Source of the DNA: Parageobacillus sp. KH3-4 | GTDB taxonomy: Bacteria > Bacillota > Bacilli > Bacillales > Anoxybacillaceae | DNA length: 64,000 bases | NCBI RefSeq assembly: GCF_022846435.1 | Contig: NZ_AP025627.1 | Span: forward strand, 2,886,001-2,950,000 | Direction of reading: 5' to 3' | Shown here: positions 26,199 to 34,383 of the stretch, one piece after another | How the letters are laid out: every line of letters begins with the position of its first letter | Numbering within the stretch: position 1 is the first letter of the stretch | Position numbers and translations under genes: made by a program | The notes under the pieces: model-generated | Database searches by the model: none | What the model was told of the DNA's origin: nothing | Seen by the model: the letters and a program-made list of their open reading frames with translations, nothing else

Positions 26199-28490
26199 TT
26201 AGGTTAATTTTTTTAGGACTAGGTCTATGTCTTTATTCAACTTGCTTATATCAAATTCAATATAAGAGTACCAAATAATACGCTCTCTCAACTCATTAAA
26301 TTCCTTCACAATAATCTGTTTAAAATCACTTATAAACTTTTCTTGGTATATATTATTATTTTGTTCAGAATAAATTAAAACAACTAGGTAACTATGTGTA
26401 TTACGTGATATATATTCCTTAAATTTAAAAAGAATCCTTCTTATGTAATCCCGATAAGAATATTGCTTTCTTATTAACTTAATCTCAAAACATATATGAA
26501 GATTATTTGTCTTTTCTATACCCAAAAAATCAAATGGAATTTCGTTCCTTATAACCTCTATTTCCATTTTGCTCATATGCTGTCTTATAAAATAATAAGC
26601 AAGTTGTTCAATTATCATTCTCTCAACATAATTCAGAGCTTGTTGAGAATCGAGCATAAAGTCAGTTTCATCCTCATCAATTTCCTCTCCATGCGTAATC
26701 TTATTTTTTAACTTATTTAGACGATGGACTAAATTTCCGAACTGCCGAAGTTCTAAGATTTTAAACTTTTCTAGGTCTCTTATCATCATCATAAAGCCTG
26801 TACCTGTTCGATTATTTGCTTCTAATATTCCCAGTTGAATTAATTGATTGTAAATATTTCTAACCATCCTTTCTAACTTTACGAAATTATCTATGAAAAC
26901 CCATCTACCATCATCAGGCTTAATTCCTTCATCAACTATTACCTCAGCATCGTCTCTCCATTTGTAAAAGACTTTTATTTCCTCTTCTACCTCCTTATCT
27001 TCTTTTTCAAGAAGACCTCTCTCAACCAACTTGTCGAGTAGTTGTAATGCTAATTTATTCAAAAGTGTTAGATACCAACTAGAATGTACTTCTTTAGAGT
27101 ACTGCTCTAAATCACATATATCGTGTAAGGTGAATGAAACATATCTATTCATCTTAATTTTTTGAGTCCATATATGTAGTTGGGTTATTAGAAAATCTTT
27201 AATCCCGCTATCAAACTTTTCTTCTTTGATATTCTTAACTTCTATGTCTTTAATTACTTCTAAAAGTTGTGTATCAGTCTTAAGACCGTTTGCAATATCT
27301 TCATCAATGGTTATATAGCTAGTCTTATCTTCCCATGTTAGATTTTGACGTATAAGATTTATAAAACGCCTTGGCAACCTATTAGATTGTAGAATTATTG
27401 AGTTAATATAATCCTGTAATAAAGTATTAGAGAAATCGCTTTCTTTCACTAATATTTTTTTAAATAGTTCCTCAAACTGCTTAATTGACAATAATGGAAC
27501 ATGGATTGTTTTAGAAAAAACACTAGAGATAACTGCATCGTCAATAGTATGAGAAGCTTGATATTTATAATATAACTTCTGACCCGAGATTAGTATAAAG
27601 CTAGCTAATCCCGATAGCATTAGCGGCTTTAATTCGTTAATTAATGAATTTAGTTTCTCATCATCATCAATCTTATCTAGTTCATCAATAATAAATACTA
27701 ATTTCAGTCCAGAATGCTTTAGTCCATTAAGTATCTTCTTTAGCTGAAACTCTGCAATCTCATTGTCATATAGAGAACTGAGACTTAGCTCATTTAATTC
27801 TGTTTTCTTTTTACTATAACTTAATCCAAGCTTATAAGACTCAAATGCTGCCCAAATTGCAGAAACTATAAGAATGACCTTATCCAAGTGTGTATTATTT
27901 AAACCCAATATTTTTTCAACAAATTTAAACTCATTGTCTATCACCGCAGCAATTAAGAGACCGACAGATATTACTGATTTCTTTATATTATATGTAATTG
28001 TCTGGTTAATACTTTTTTCTGTTTGCAGACTATGCTTTCTACTTTCTGTGACTTGATAAAACGTTCTTTCATAAATCAATTCCAGTTCCCTTAGTAAACT
28101 AGGATTATCTTTCTCAAGTTGTTCCTTAACATTCTTCGACAAACTATTCGTCCCTCTATTTATAACAAGCTCCTTATTGTCAATTGCTAGGTATACTTCT
28201 CTTATTATCTTCCTAAGAATCAATGAGAACTCTTCATATTTTCCGAAGTTTAGGGAGACAAACAATATATTACTGTCTTTTTGTAGACACTTTTCTTTAA
28301 CCTTGTTAATGAATGAAGTCTTCCCAGCCCCCCTATATCCTGAAATTAAGAAACTAGCTGGATTTCCATTAACTATTTCTAGCACAATCTGTTCAAATAG
28401 TTCATCATCTTGAGAAACAAATATTTCATTCTTAGAACCCATCTCATAAGGGGAATCGCTTATGAGATGGTGTTTAAGGTATATTTTCAA
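26199..28490 (-). CDS. KAP-type P-loop NTPase with C-terminal nuclease-like domain
   Basis: This 763-residue protein starts at a TTG at 28490, 8 bases after AAGGAGG. Walker A is LISGYRGAGKTSF (about residues 48-60). Two hydrophobic helices (about 165-185 and 203-222) lie between it and Walker B LVFIIDELDKID (about 258-269). Membrane segments inserted inside the P-loop domain are the hallmark of KAP NTPases. A long helical middle follows. Near residues 650-680, IPFDFLGIEKTN then HICFEIKLIRK fits a PD-(D/E)XK active site (Asp...Glu-x-Lys). KAP proteins include phage-exclusion factors (PifA), so membrane-anchored, NTP-dependent DNA cleavage during infection is a reasonable hypothesis. No partner gene is adjacent. 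Confidence 0.75.
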   Translation of the reverse strand: MKIYLKHHLISDSPYEMGSKNEIFVSQDDELFEQIVLEIVNGNPASFLISGYRGAGKTSFINKVKEKCLQKDSNILFVSLNFGKYEEFSLILRKIIREVYLAIDNKELVINRGTNSLSKNVKEQLEKDNPSLLRELELIYERTFYQVTESRKHSLQTEKSINQTITYNIKKSVISVGLLIAAVIDNEFKFVEKILGLNNTHLDKVILIVSAIWAAFESYKLGLSYSKKKTELNELSLSSLYDNEIAEFQLKKILNGLKHSGLKLVFIIDELDKIDDDEKLNSLINELKPLMLSGLASFILISGQKLYYKYQASHTIDDAVISSVFSKTIHVPLLSIKQFEELFKKILVKESDFSNTLLQDYINSIILQSNRLPRRFINLIRQNLTWEDKTSYITIDEDIANGLKTDTQLLEVIKDIEVKNIKEEKFDSGIKDFLITQLHIWTQKIKMNRYVSFTLHDICDLEQYSKEVHSSWYLTLLNKLALQLLDKLVERGLLEKEDKEVEEEIKVFYKWRDDAEVIVDEGIKPDDGRWVFIDNFVKLERMVRNIYNQLIQLGILEANNRTGTGFMMMIRDLEKFKILELRQFGNLVHRLNKLKNKITHGEEIDEDETDFMLDSQQALNYVERMIIEQLAYYFIRQHMSKMEIEVIRNEIPFDFLGIEKTNNLHICFEIKLIRKQYSYRDYIRRILFKFKEYISRNTHSYLVVLIYSEQNNNIYQEKFISDFKQIIVKEFNELRERIIWYSYIEFDISKLNKDIDLVLKKLT
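28439..28470. promoter_or_regulatory. Perfect hairpin inside the start region of the KAP gene
   Basis: CCATCTCATAA (28439-28449) and TTATGAGATGG (28460-28470) are perfect 11-bp complements with a 10-base loop. It spans codons 7-17 of the gene, close enough to the start codon to influence translation or attenuate transcription. Confidence 0.55.
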
Positions 28491-28892
28491 TTAACTTTCC
28501 TCCTTAATAACATTCTTTATAACCAAATGATAGAACATACAGAAATGCTTTTCAAACAATATTTTCCATTCAAAAATAATATTATTCTCTCTGACTAGTT
28601 TAAGTTGATACATATTGACATGATATTTACCATAATTAATCAAACAAAATCGAAGTTTTATTAAGCTGTATATAAGGTAGATGTCAATAACCTCATATAA
28701 ATTGAAAAGGGGGAGCCACTTAATGGACACCCCAAAACTAACTATATATACTCTTGTCTACTATAAAATACCTAAACCTAAACAATTGTCCCTTATATGT
28801 CACCAATTTAGACTCCTAGTATATCCAACCATTCTTCCCGAGGTTGCTTTTTCTCTTCAAATAAATCAGAAAGTAACTCCCCTTTGTTATTA

Positions 28893-29939
28893 CTAGCAGT
28901 TTTCTCCTTCTCTTTCGCTTGTTTTTCCCAATACTTTTATTTTTTTATATCTTTCCTCTGATAGAGTTGTTCTTTCATCAACCATTAATCTTGAATGTTG
29001 CCATTCCGCTTGTTGAATTTGATTCTTGGCATCTTCAATAACTTTACCATCTTTAAACCTACTCAAAATGAATCCCGTTGGATTTTTCAAACCTTTCTTT
29101 CCATCCATGGCAATATGAATCGCTTTAATTAAAACCTCTACTCCATGCTGCTCCTGAAATTGCTTTAGTATACTTAATGATTGGTCGTTTAGTTCTCCAT
29201 GATACTTAACAAAAACATCTCGAATTTGTTCATCAACTTCTAACATTAGTTCAGGTTTTTTAATGTAGATTTAAACTCTTTATCCTCATGAACTTCAGAG
29301 GAAACACTTTCTTTTCTAAAACCTTTTTTGATATTGATTTCTTTTGTATTATTTGCTATTGCTTCTGCAATAGCATCCTCAACATCCTGTGCATGCTGTG
29401 GTCTACTATAAATTTTCTTTCCCAATCACCAAAATATTACTATATAAAAAACCATGTTCTTCTAATGTCTTTGTGTGATTCTTAACAGTACGGTCTGAAA
29501 CGCCAGTATCTTTAACAATTGTCTCGATATTTGGAAAGCTTATTTTCCGATATTCTTTTCCTTGGTTAACTAATCCCATCAGATAAAGGAACTGCTTGAA
29601 GATATCAGTTTTCGTACTTTTCATCTTCGTACTCATAAATTTCAGTATTTCATCTGTATAAATCTGAACAAACGGCTCTTTTTCCGTTACTATCTCATTC
29701 ACCTTGATGTACAAGATATCAGAAGATTTGACATTACTGATGTCAAGATTGTTTTGAAAGTCAACTGCATCGTATACATCAATAACCTGTTGTTGTATTA
29801 AGTTAGTTAATGCTTGTTTAATTTTATGTGCTGCTGACCGTCCTAAATCACTAAACTCCAGTAGTTGCTTTATTGACACCATTGTGAACCCCGCACGGTT
29901 CTCTAAGGTTTTTAAGATACCGTATAGGTAAATTTCCAT
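28893..29939 (-). pseudogene. Replication-initiation-like protein, broken by two A-tract frameshifts
   Basis: Three frames join into one protein of about 345 residues. 29939-29412 has an N-terminal winged-helix region (LLEFSDLGRSAAHKIKQAL) and a second HTH (ETIVKDTGVSDRTVKNHTKT). The middle (IYSRPQHAQDVEDAIAEAI) lies in another frame, and the C-terminal part (VFVKYHGELNDQSLSILKQF ... NPTGFILSRFKDGK) starts near 29246. The breaks sit in short A runs (about 29415 and 29265). The organisation, two DNA-binding parts plus a DnaD/replication-protein-like tail, resembles initiators of plasmid-like or integrative elements. Family assignment is uncertain. Confidence 0.55.
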
Positions 29940-30239
29940 TGCATTGAATCATTCTTATAAGCTTCTTTGTTAAATTTTATAAACATAGATATAACGTACC
30001 TCTCTTTCTACAGTTTTTTCTGCCCCCCTTTGAGAAGTGGTTACGTTATTCTCGCACTCCATGTTCTTGATAAATGCCTGTTAGTTTACCTAGTTTAAAT
30101 TTCTTTTTTATCGTCATTCTTCCTTAAGTAAGAGACCAGCCAGAAACGAAGTGCCTGTTTCTTATTATGTTGTTTCTTTCTTATTGTTCTGTTTTTATGT
30201 TATTAGTGGGCAAGAAATGGACGGAATTCCCCATTTTCA

Positions 30240-30301
30240 TTCCTAACACCTTAGGAACAATTGCTGCTTTTTTTGCTCATTTCATTCCCTACCATAGGGA
30301 A
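30240..30301. promoter_or_regulatory. Two adjacent short palindromes upstream of the replication-like gene
   Basis: TTCCTAACACCTTAGGAA (30240-30257) and TTCCCTACCATAGGGAA (30285-30301) share a TTCC-YTA...TAGGAA pattern, start 45 bases apart and lie 300-360 bases before the gene start. They are possible repressor sites. Confidence 0.45.
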
Positions 30302-30630
30302 AAAATTTGCTGATTTTTCGCTCCCCCCTTCCTAACGTATCAGCATGTACCTCCTTCTTAAATACATTTTACTAAATCGAGAATATGCCATTTTGAGATA
30401 GTTTCGTCATAAAAAAGCTAACGAATCTTGCAAAATCCCATGTCAAGAACTTTTTTTAAAAAATATTATATTTTTTGTTTTAAGGTGTAAGTTCGTATCG
30501 AATAAAGGCTTATTTTTGAAGATAATTTTACTTATTTCACTTTTGAAAAAATAATTAAATATTGCCTCGTATTCCGCATTGTAAACACTGGAGAATCACA
30601 CTTTTTCCTGTAAACAGAAGTGTTAGTTAT

Positions 30631-30735
30631 CCGTCTCGTATCGGGATTTTTTACACTGTAGCGTGTAGATTACGGTGCTATCTACCCTGTTTACTGCGAT
30701 AGGAGCTTAAAATGTGGAAATTAGTCCCATATCCG
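30631..30735. repeat. Diverged direct repeat, copy 1
   Basis: It begins CCGTCTCG, contains TTTTTTACACTGTAGCGTGT (also exact in copy 2 at 32261-32365), then a GTAGC...GCTA(T)C stem and a second partial hairpin whose loop holds AAAATGTGGAAA. The spacing of all blocks is the same in both copies. Confidence 0.75.
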
Positions 30736-30921
30736 TACTTTTTCAAAAAGAAAGTGAATAGACATGTAACTATTCTCTTGTAGCTATCGTAAACCCCGTT
30801 CAATTCATTTGTTAAACACATATTTGCCATATATATCAAGATATCCTCATAACTAGTGTAAATAATTATTCTCCTCCTACTTTCAATACGTATAAACGAC
30901 ATTGTAAACGCGCCTATCTAG

Positions 30922-30946
30922 CTGAGTTAGTAACTTACTAACTCAG
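30922..30946. repeat. 10-bp palindrome in the putative control region
   Basis: CTGAGTTAGT (30922-30931) and ACTAACTCAG (30937-30946) are perfect complements. A further TTAGTAAACT follows at 30951, giving an iterated TTAGTAA pattern. Confidence 0.55.
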
Positions 30947-31071
30947 TAAATTAGTAAACTGACATAATATTTAAAAATTTGTTCGCTGAGTTTAATTTTA
31001 ATAAATTGAGGATACATTAATTGCTAGCATGAAAACTAGTCAATATAGGAAAATGTAAAGGGAGTGTATTT

Positions 31072-32217
31072 ATGGAAAGTTTTGATGAAAGATACTTGAT
31101 TAGTTTAAATGAAGACCGAGGTAGCGAGAAGAATAAGCTCCGTTGGGAACAGGAAGCAGCCGAGAAAAACTTAATTTTCATTTGTCGGGATTTCCAAAAT
31201 GCCAATAATGCTTGGTATAGATATGAATGTGGTCATATTGGTATCATTAATAAAGCTGATGTTAGAAGGGGGAAGTATTGTTGCAGAAAATGCAAGTTTG
31301 TTAGTAAATACCAACGAGAATGCAAAGCAAAAGGATTGCTATATATTACGCATTATTGTGAGAATGAACAATCCTTAATAATCGCAGAATGTCTTGCATG
31401 TAATACGAAAAATACCTTTCGTGTTTCATCTATCACTCATCACAAAACTGTTGATTGTCCTACATGCAAACTAAAATCTTGGCAAGAGAAAGCATTCGCT
31501 TGTGGTTTTGAATTCCTAGAAAGGATTGATGGATATTGGGCTAACTATAAATGTTTATATTGTGGCTTAGAACAACCAAAACGATTTAGTGATGTGAGCA
31601 AGAACGAAGCAAGGTGTGAATGTGTAATAGAAGATAAAAATAAAAAGTTGTTAGAAATAATTAAAAGTGATGCAGAGAAGCGTGGATTTGAATTAGTGAA
31701 AAAAATTGATGGTAAATGGTGTTTATACAAATGTCAATTATGCGGGGAAGAAGATACATATCAATTTCAAGCAATGAGGATAGGAAATGCACGCTGTAGA
31801 ACAGCAACTTGTAATCCAAACAAGTCAAGAGCGCAACGATTAATCGAATACTTTCTCATAAATGATTTAGGATATAATAATAAATTACATTTGACGATTT
31901 AGTTGGATTAGGTGGAAATAAACTTAGATATGATATAGGTTACTACAAAAACAGAAAGTTGGAATGGTTGATTGAATATGATGGCAAGCAACACGAATCT
32001 CCCCAAAGGTTTAGAAGTCATATGTCAAGAAGCAAAGGACCAATTTAGAATTCAAAAAGAACATGACCGATTGAAAGATGAATATGCAAAAAAAACTGGG
32101 TATTCCGCTATTAAGAATATCCTACAGTGAATACGTCAAAAATATATGGAAAGAAAAAATCCTCCAGTTTTTGATGGATTGCTCATTTATGGGGCATCAA
32201 AATTCTTATTATAGTTG
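31072..32217 (+). pseudogene. Zinc-ribbon protein with Vsr/PD-(D/E)XK-like nuclease end, frameshifted
   Basis: The first 276 codons (ATG at 31072 behind GGGAG) encode four or more Cys-x2-Cys zinc-ribbon repeats (YECGHIG, CRKCKF, ECLACN, CPTCK, CLYCG, CQLCGEE). After a frameshift near 31900 the sequence reads KLRYDIGYYKNRKLEWLIEY and DGKQHES, then after another shift QEAKDQFRIQKEHDRLKDEY, and finally IPLLRISYSEYVKNIW. The DIGYY...IEYDGKQH core matches Vsr-like endonucleases, and this ribbon-plus-nuclease architecture is known from phages and mobile elements. At least three breaks make it non-functional as read. Confidence 0.75.
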
Positions 32218-32260
32218 AAGGTAGATTACCCCTTACATCTGACCCAAAATTACACAAAAT

Positions 32261-32365
32261 CCGTCTCGCATCGGACATTTTTTACACTGTAGCGTGTGAG
32301 TTAACGTGCTACCTCCTATTTTCATAACAAGAGGGCTGTAAAATGTGGAAAATAGCCCCCTCATA
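32261..32365. repeat. Diverged direct repeat, copy 2
   Basis: Second copy of the repeat at 30631-30735, same orientation, 1.63 kb apart. Here the hairpin around AAAATGTGGAAA is better formed: GAGGGCT (32331-32337) faces AGCCCCCTC (32353-32361). Confidence 0.75.
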
Positions 32366-32424
32366 CAATAAAAAGCAAAAAGGATGAGTTTCCCCATCCT
32401 GTGCAAATCCTGCAACTATCACTG

Positions 32425-32649
32425 TTATATATTTACCAACGGACTTGTATTAATCACCTCTTCAATAATCTTCACATCATCCAACGACTGCAAATAACGC
32501 TTTGTAATCTTCATGTCCAAGTAAGCGAAATAAACTTTAATTATACCTAGTTGAAACCGTTTTTGAACGAAGTAGTGACGTAGCGTATGTAGTCTAATTT
32601 TCTCCCTTCTCCCACTCTCACTCTTTCTCCAACAGACCTTACAATTCAT
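32425..32649 (-). pseudogene. Tyrosine recombinase, C-terminal remnant
   Basis: The minus strand encodes RLHTLRHYFVQKRF (the His-x-x-Arg box of tyrosine recombinases), then KITKRYLQSLDDVKIIEEV with the catalytic Tyr, and ends at a proper stop. The N-terminal three quarters are missing. It is a second, independent integrase relic on the strand opposite to the main one, so two mobile elements may have contributed to the island. Confidence 0.65.
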
Positions 32650-32765
32650 TCAATTAATTCAGAAGTTAAAAAACAACCTTTACCAGTGTCCACTCCAATT
32701 TATATGTTAAAATACCGTTAGGAAACCTTCCGCAGGCTTAAGAGCAACTTTAGGAGGCTCTTAAA

Positions 32766-33888
32766 ATGCGAGGAAGTGTAAAAAAAGACAAAAAAACAGG
32801 TAAGTATTATTTTGTAATCGATATTGGAAAAGACCCATTGACTGGAAAGCGTAAACAGAAAAAGAAAAGAGGCTTCAAGACTAAGAAAGAAGCGGAAAAA
32901 GCTCTAGCAGCTCTGTTAAACGAATTAAATGAGGGTACTTATATTGAACCTTCTAAATAACTGTATATTGACTATTTCAATGAATGGCTAATAAGCAAAG
33001 AACACCAGTTAAGCATTCAAACAATAAAAGCGTACAAGTCTTATCTAAAGACACATATCTCTCCAGCGTTAGGACATTTACAACTCAGCTCATTAACGCC
33101 CTTGCACATTCAAAAGTTCGTAGCAGGACTAAGAGACAAAGGATTATCAGAGACCACTGTAAAACGCATTTTTAATGTAGTGAATGCTTCGTTAAATAGT
33201 GCTGTTAAAATGGAACTACTTAAGAAGAATCCTGCTTCATCTATCGAAAAACCTAAATGGGATAGTAAAGAAATTACAATATGGAATCTACAACAAGTGA
33301 CTTCATTTCTTAAGGTTGCAAAATCCAGTCCTTACTATATAGCTTTCCTCCTTGCTATCATGACAGGAATGAGACAAGGAGAGATACTAGCACTGCGCTG
33401 GAAAGACATTGACTTTGAAAATGAATGCCTTTATGTAAGACAAACCCTTACACATGATGGAAAAGAATTTAAAGATGGAGCTAAAAGCAAGGCAGGCAAT
33501 CGCTCAATTGGTTTAGACACTTATACCATATCGATTCTTAAACAACAAAGAAAAAAAAGTTGTTGCAAATAAGCTCAAGTACGGGATTGACTACAATGAC
33601 TTTGACCTTGTTGTCTGCAGTTCTAAAGGTAAACCAATCAACCCAAGAAACTTACTAAGAACATTCAATAACTTGGTTACAAAAGCAAATCTACCTAAAA
33701 TCCGATTCCATGATTTAAGACATACACATGCAAGTTTAATGCTACAACAGGGTGAAAACATTAAATTAATATCGGAGCGGTTGGGTCACAGTAGTGTGAA
33801 AATTACGTTGGATATCTATTCACATGTTTTACCTAACATGCAAAAAGAAGCGTCTAACCGTCTTGCAAGTCAACTATTTAATAGCTAG
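32766..33888 (+). pseudogene. Tyrosine integrase of the island, broken by a nonsense codon and a frameshift
   Basis: The first frame starts at 32766 (MRGSVKKDKKTGKYYFVIDI, an arm-binding N-terminal domain) and stops at TAA 32958-32960. The same frame continues with an SAM-like core-binding domain (TPLHIQKFVAGLRDKGLSET) and the catalytic GMRQGEILALRWKDID. A one-base gain in an A8 run near 33553 shifts frame before FHDLRHTHASLMLQQG, LGHSSVKITLDIYSHV and the end at 33888. All catalytic residues (Arg, His-x-x-Arg, His, Tyr) are intact, so the protein was active until recently. It sits about 110 bases from the tRNA att core, as expected. Confidence 0.85.
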
Positions 33889-33898
33889 ACTACGGAAT

Positions 33899-33919
33899 CT
33901 GTGACCAAACTTGTGACCA
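33899..33919 (+). promoter_or_regulatory. Putative integrase arm-type sites, right end
   Basis: CTGTGACCA (33899-33907) and TTGTGACCA (33911-33919) match the pair at 19662-19681 in sequence, orientation and 11-12-base spacing, and end 82 bases before the att core. In the circular form the two pairs would flank the core, as arm sites of phage-type integrases do. Confidence 0.5.
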
Positions 33920-33950
33920 ATGAAGTGAGTAAAATTGTGTACATAAAACG

Positions 33951-33990
33951 AAAAAGCTTGAAACCCTTGATACGCAAGGATTTCAAGCCT
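33951..33990 (-). terminator. Terminator downstream of tRNA-Val supplied by the island
   Basis: GCTTGAAA...CCTTG (33956-33969) pairs with CAAGG..TTTCAAGC (33975-33988). The minus strand continues TTTTTCGTTTT. It replaces the original tRNA terminator now left at 19481-19516. Confidence 0.75.
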
Positions 33991-34000
33991 CACATTTTAG

Positions 34001-34073
34001 TGATTCCGACTGGGCTCGAACCAGCGACCTCCACCCTGTCAAGGTGGCGCTCTCCCAGCTGAGCTACGGAATC
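34001..34073 (-). tRNA. tRNA-Val (anticodon GAC)
   Basis: A 73-base cloverleaf: acceptor GATTCCG/CGGAATC, D-arm AGCTCAGCTGGGAGAGC, anticodon stem CCACC/GGTGG with loop TTGACAG (anticodon GAC, valine), T-loop GGTTCGAGCC, discriminator A. CCA is not encoded. It is the integration target of the adjacent island. Confidence 0.95.
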
Positions 34074-34337
34074 ATATGCTGTTGAACACATCTTTTATTA
34101 TATGGATGAGCCTTATCTTTGTCAAATACTTTTTTAAAAAAAATTTCTCTGGCAATGGTGCCAATCGTTATACGCTTATGCATAGCATATGGCAATATGG
34201 CAAGGGAAATCGCCAACCGACGCTTGCCGAGTGCGACGCAGAGGCGCATATGACTGCGTTTCGTTTCTTCGATCATTAGCATGCAGTCATGACGATATGC
34301 ATCTGCGGCGGAAACATTTCGTTTGGCAAAATAAATG

Positions 34338-34383
34338 AAAAGGTATGCGCTGATCGCTTTTTTCGCGCATACCTTTTTTATTT
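34338..34383. terminator. Bidirectional terminator of metC
   Basis: AAAGGTATGCGC (34339-34350) pairs with GCGCATACCTTT (34365-34376). T-runs on both strands; it abuts the metC stop codon. Confidence 0.85.

Larger units (their letters stand above)
29940..31071. other. Long AT-rich non-coding region, possible replication/control region of the island
   Basis: About 1.1 kb without a supported gene. It holds two short perfect palindromes upstream of the replication-like gene (30240-30257 and 30285-30301), one copy of a ~105-bp repeat (30631-30735; second copy at 32261), and a 10-bp palindrome followed by a TTAGTAAACT repeat (30922-30960). Such clustering fits an origin or operator region, but no function is proven. 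Confidence 0.45.
19525..34073. mobile_element. Integrated genomic island in tRNA-Val, immobilised
   Basis: A 45-bp identical core at 19525-19569 and 34001-34045 flanks about 14.5 kb. The right end carries a tyrosine integrase pseudogene next to the intact tRNA. Pairs of TGTGACCA motifs lie just inside both cores. The content is AT-richer than the flanks and includes defence-like genes, a broken replication-like gene and IS scraps. It is an integrative element (ICE/IME or prophage relic) that can no longer integrate or excise with its own integrase. Conjugation genes were not seen. Confidence 0.85.

Noticed and set aside
28491-28730. 79-codon minus-strand frame upstream of the KAP gene
   Set aside because: Hydrophobic AT-rich translation without a ribosome binding site; could not be supported as an antitoxin or partner gene.
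28681-28896. 71-codon plus-strand frame with a GGGGGAG-like site
   Set aside because: An internal ATG follows a fair site, but the product shows no domain features and it lies in AT-rich spacer; left unannotated.
30631-32365. CRISPR array
   Set aside because: Only two long diverged repeats 1.6 kb apart; no regular spacers or cas genes.
32233-32415. 60-codon minus-strand frame over repeat copy 2
   Set aside because: Arises from the structured repeat itself; no start site and no homologous frame in copy 1.
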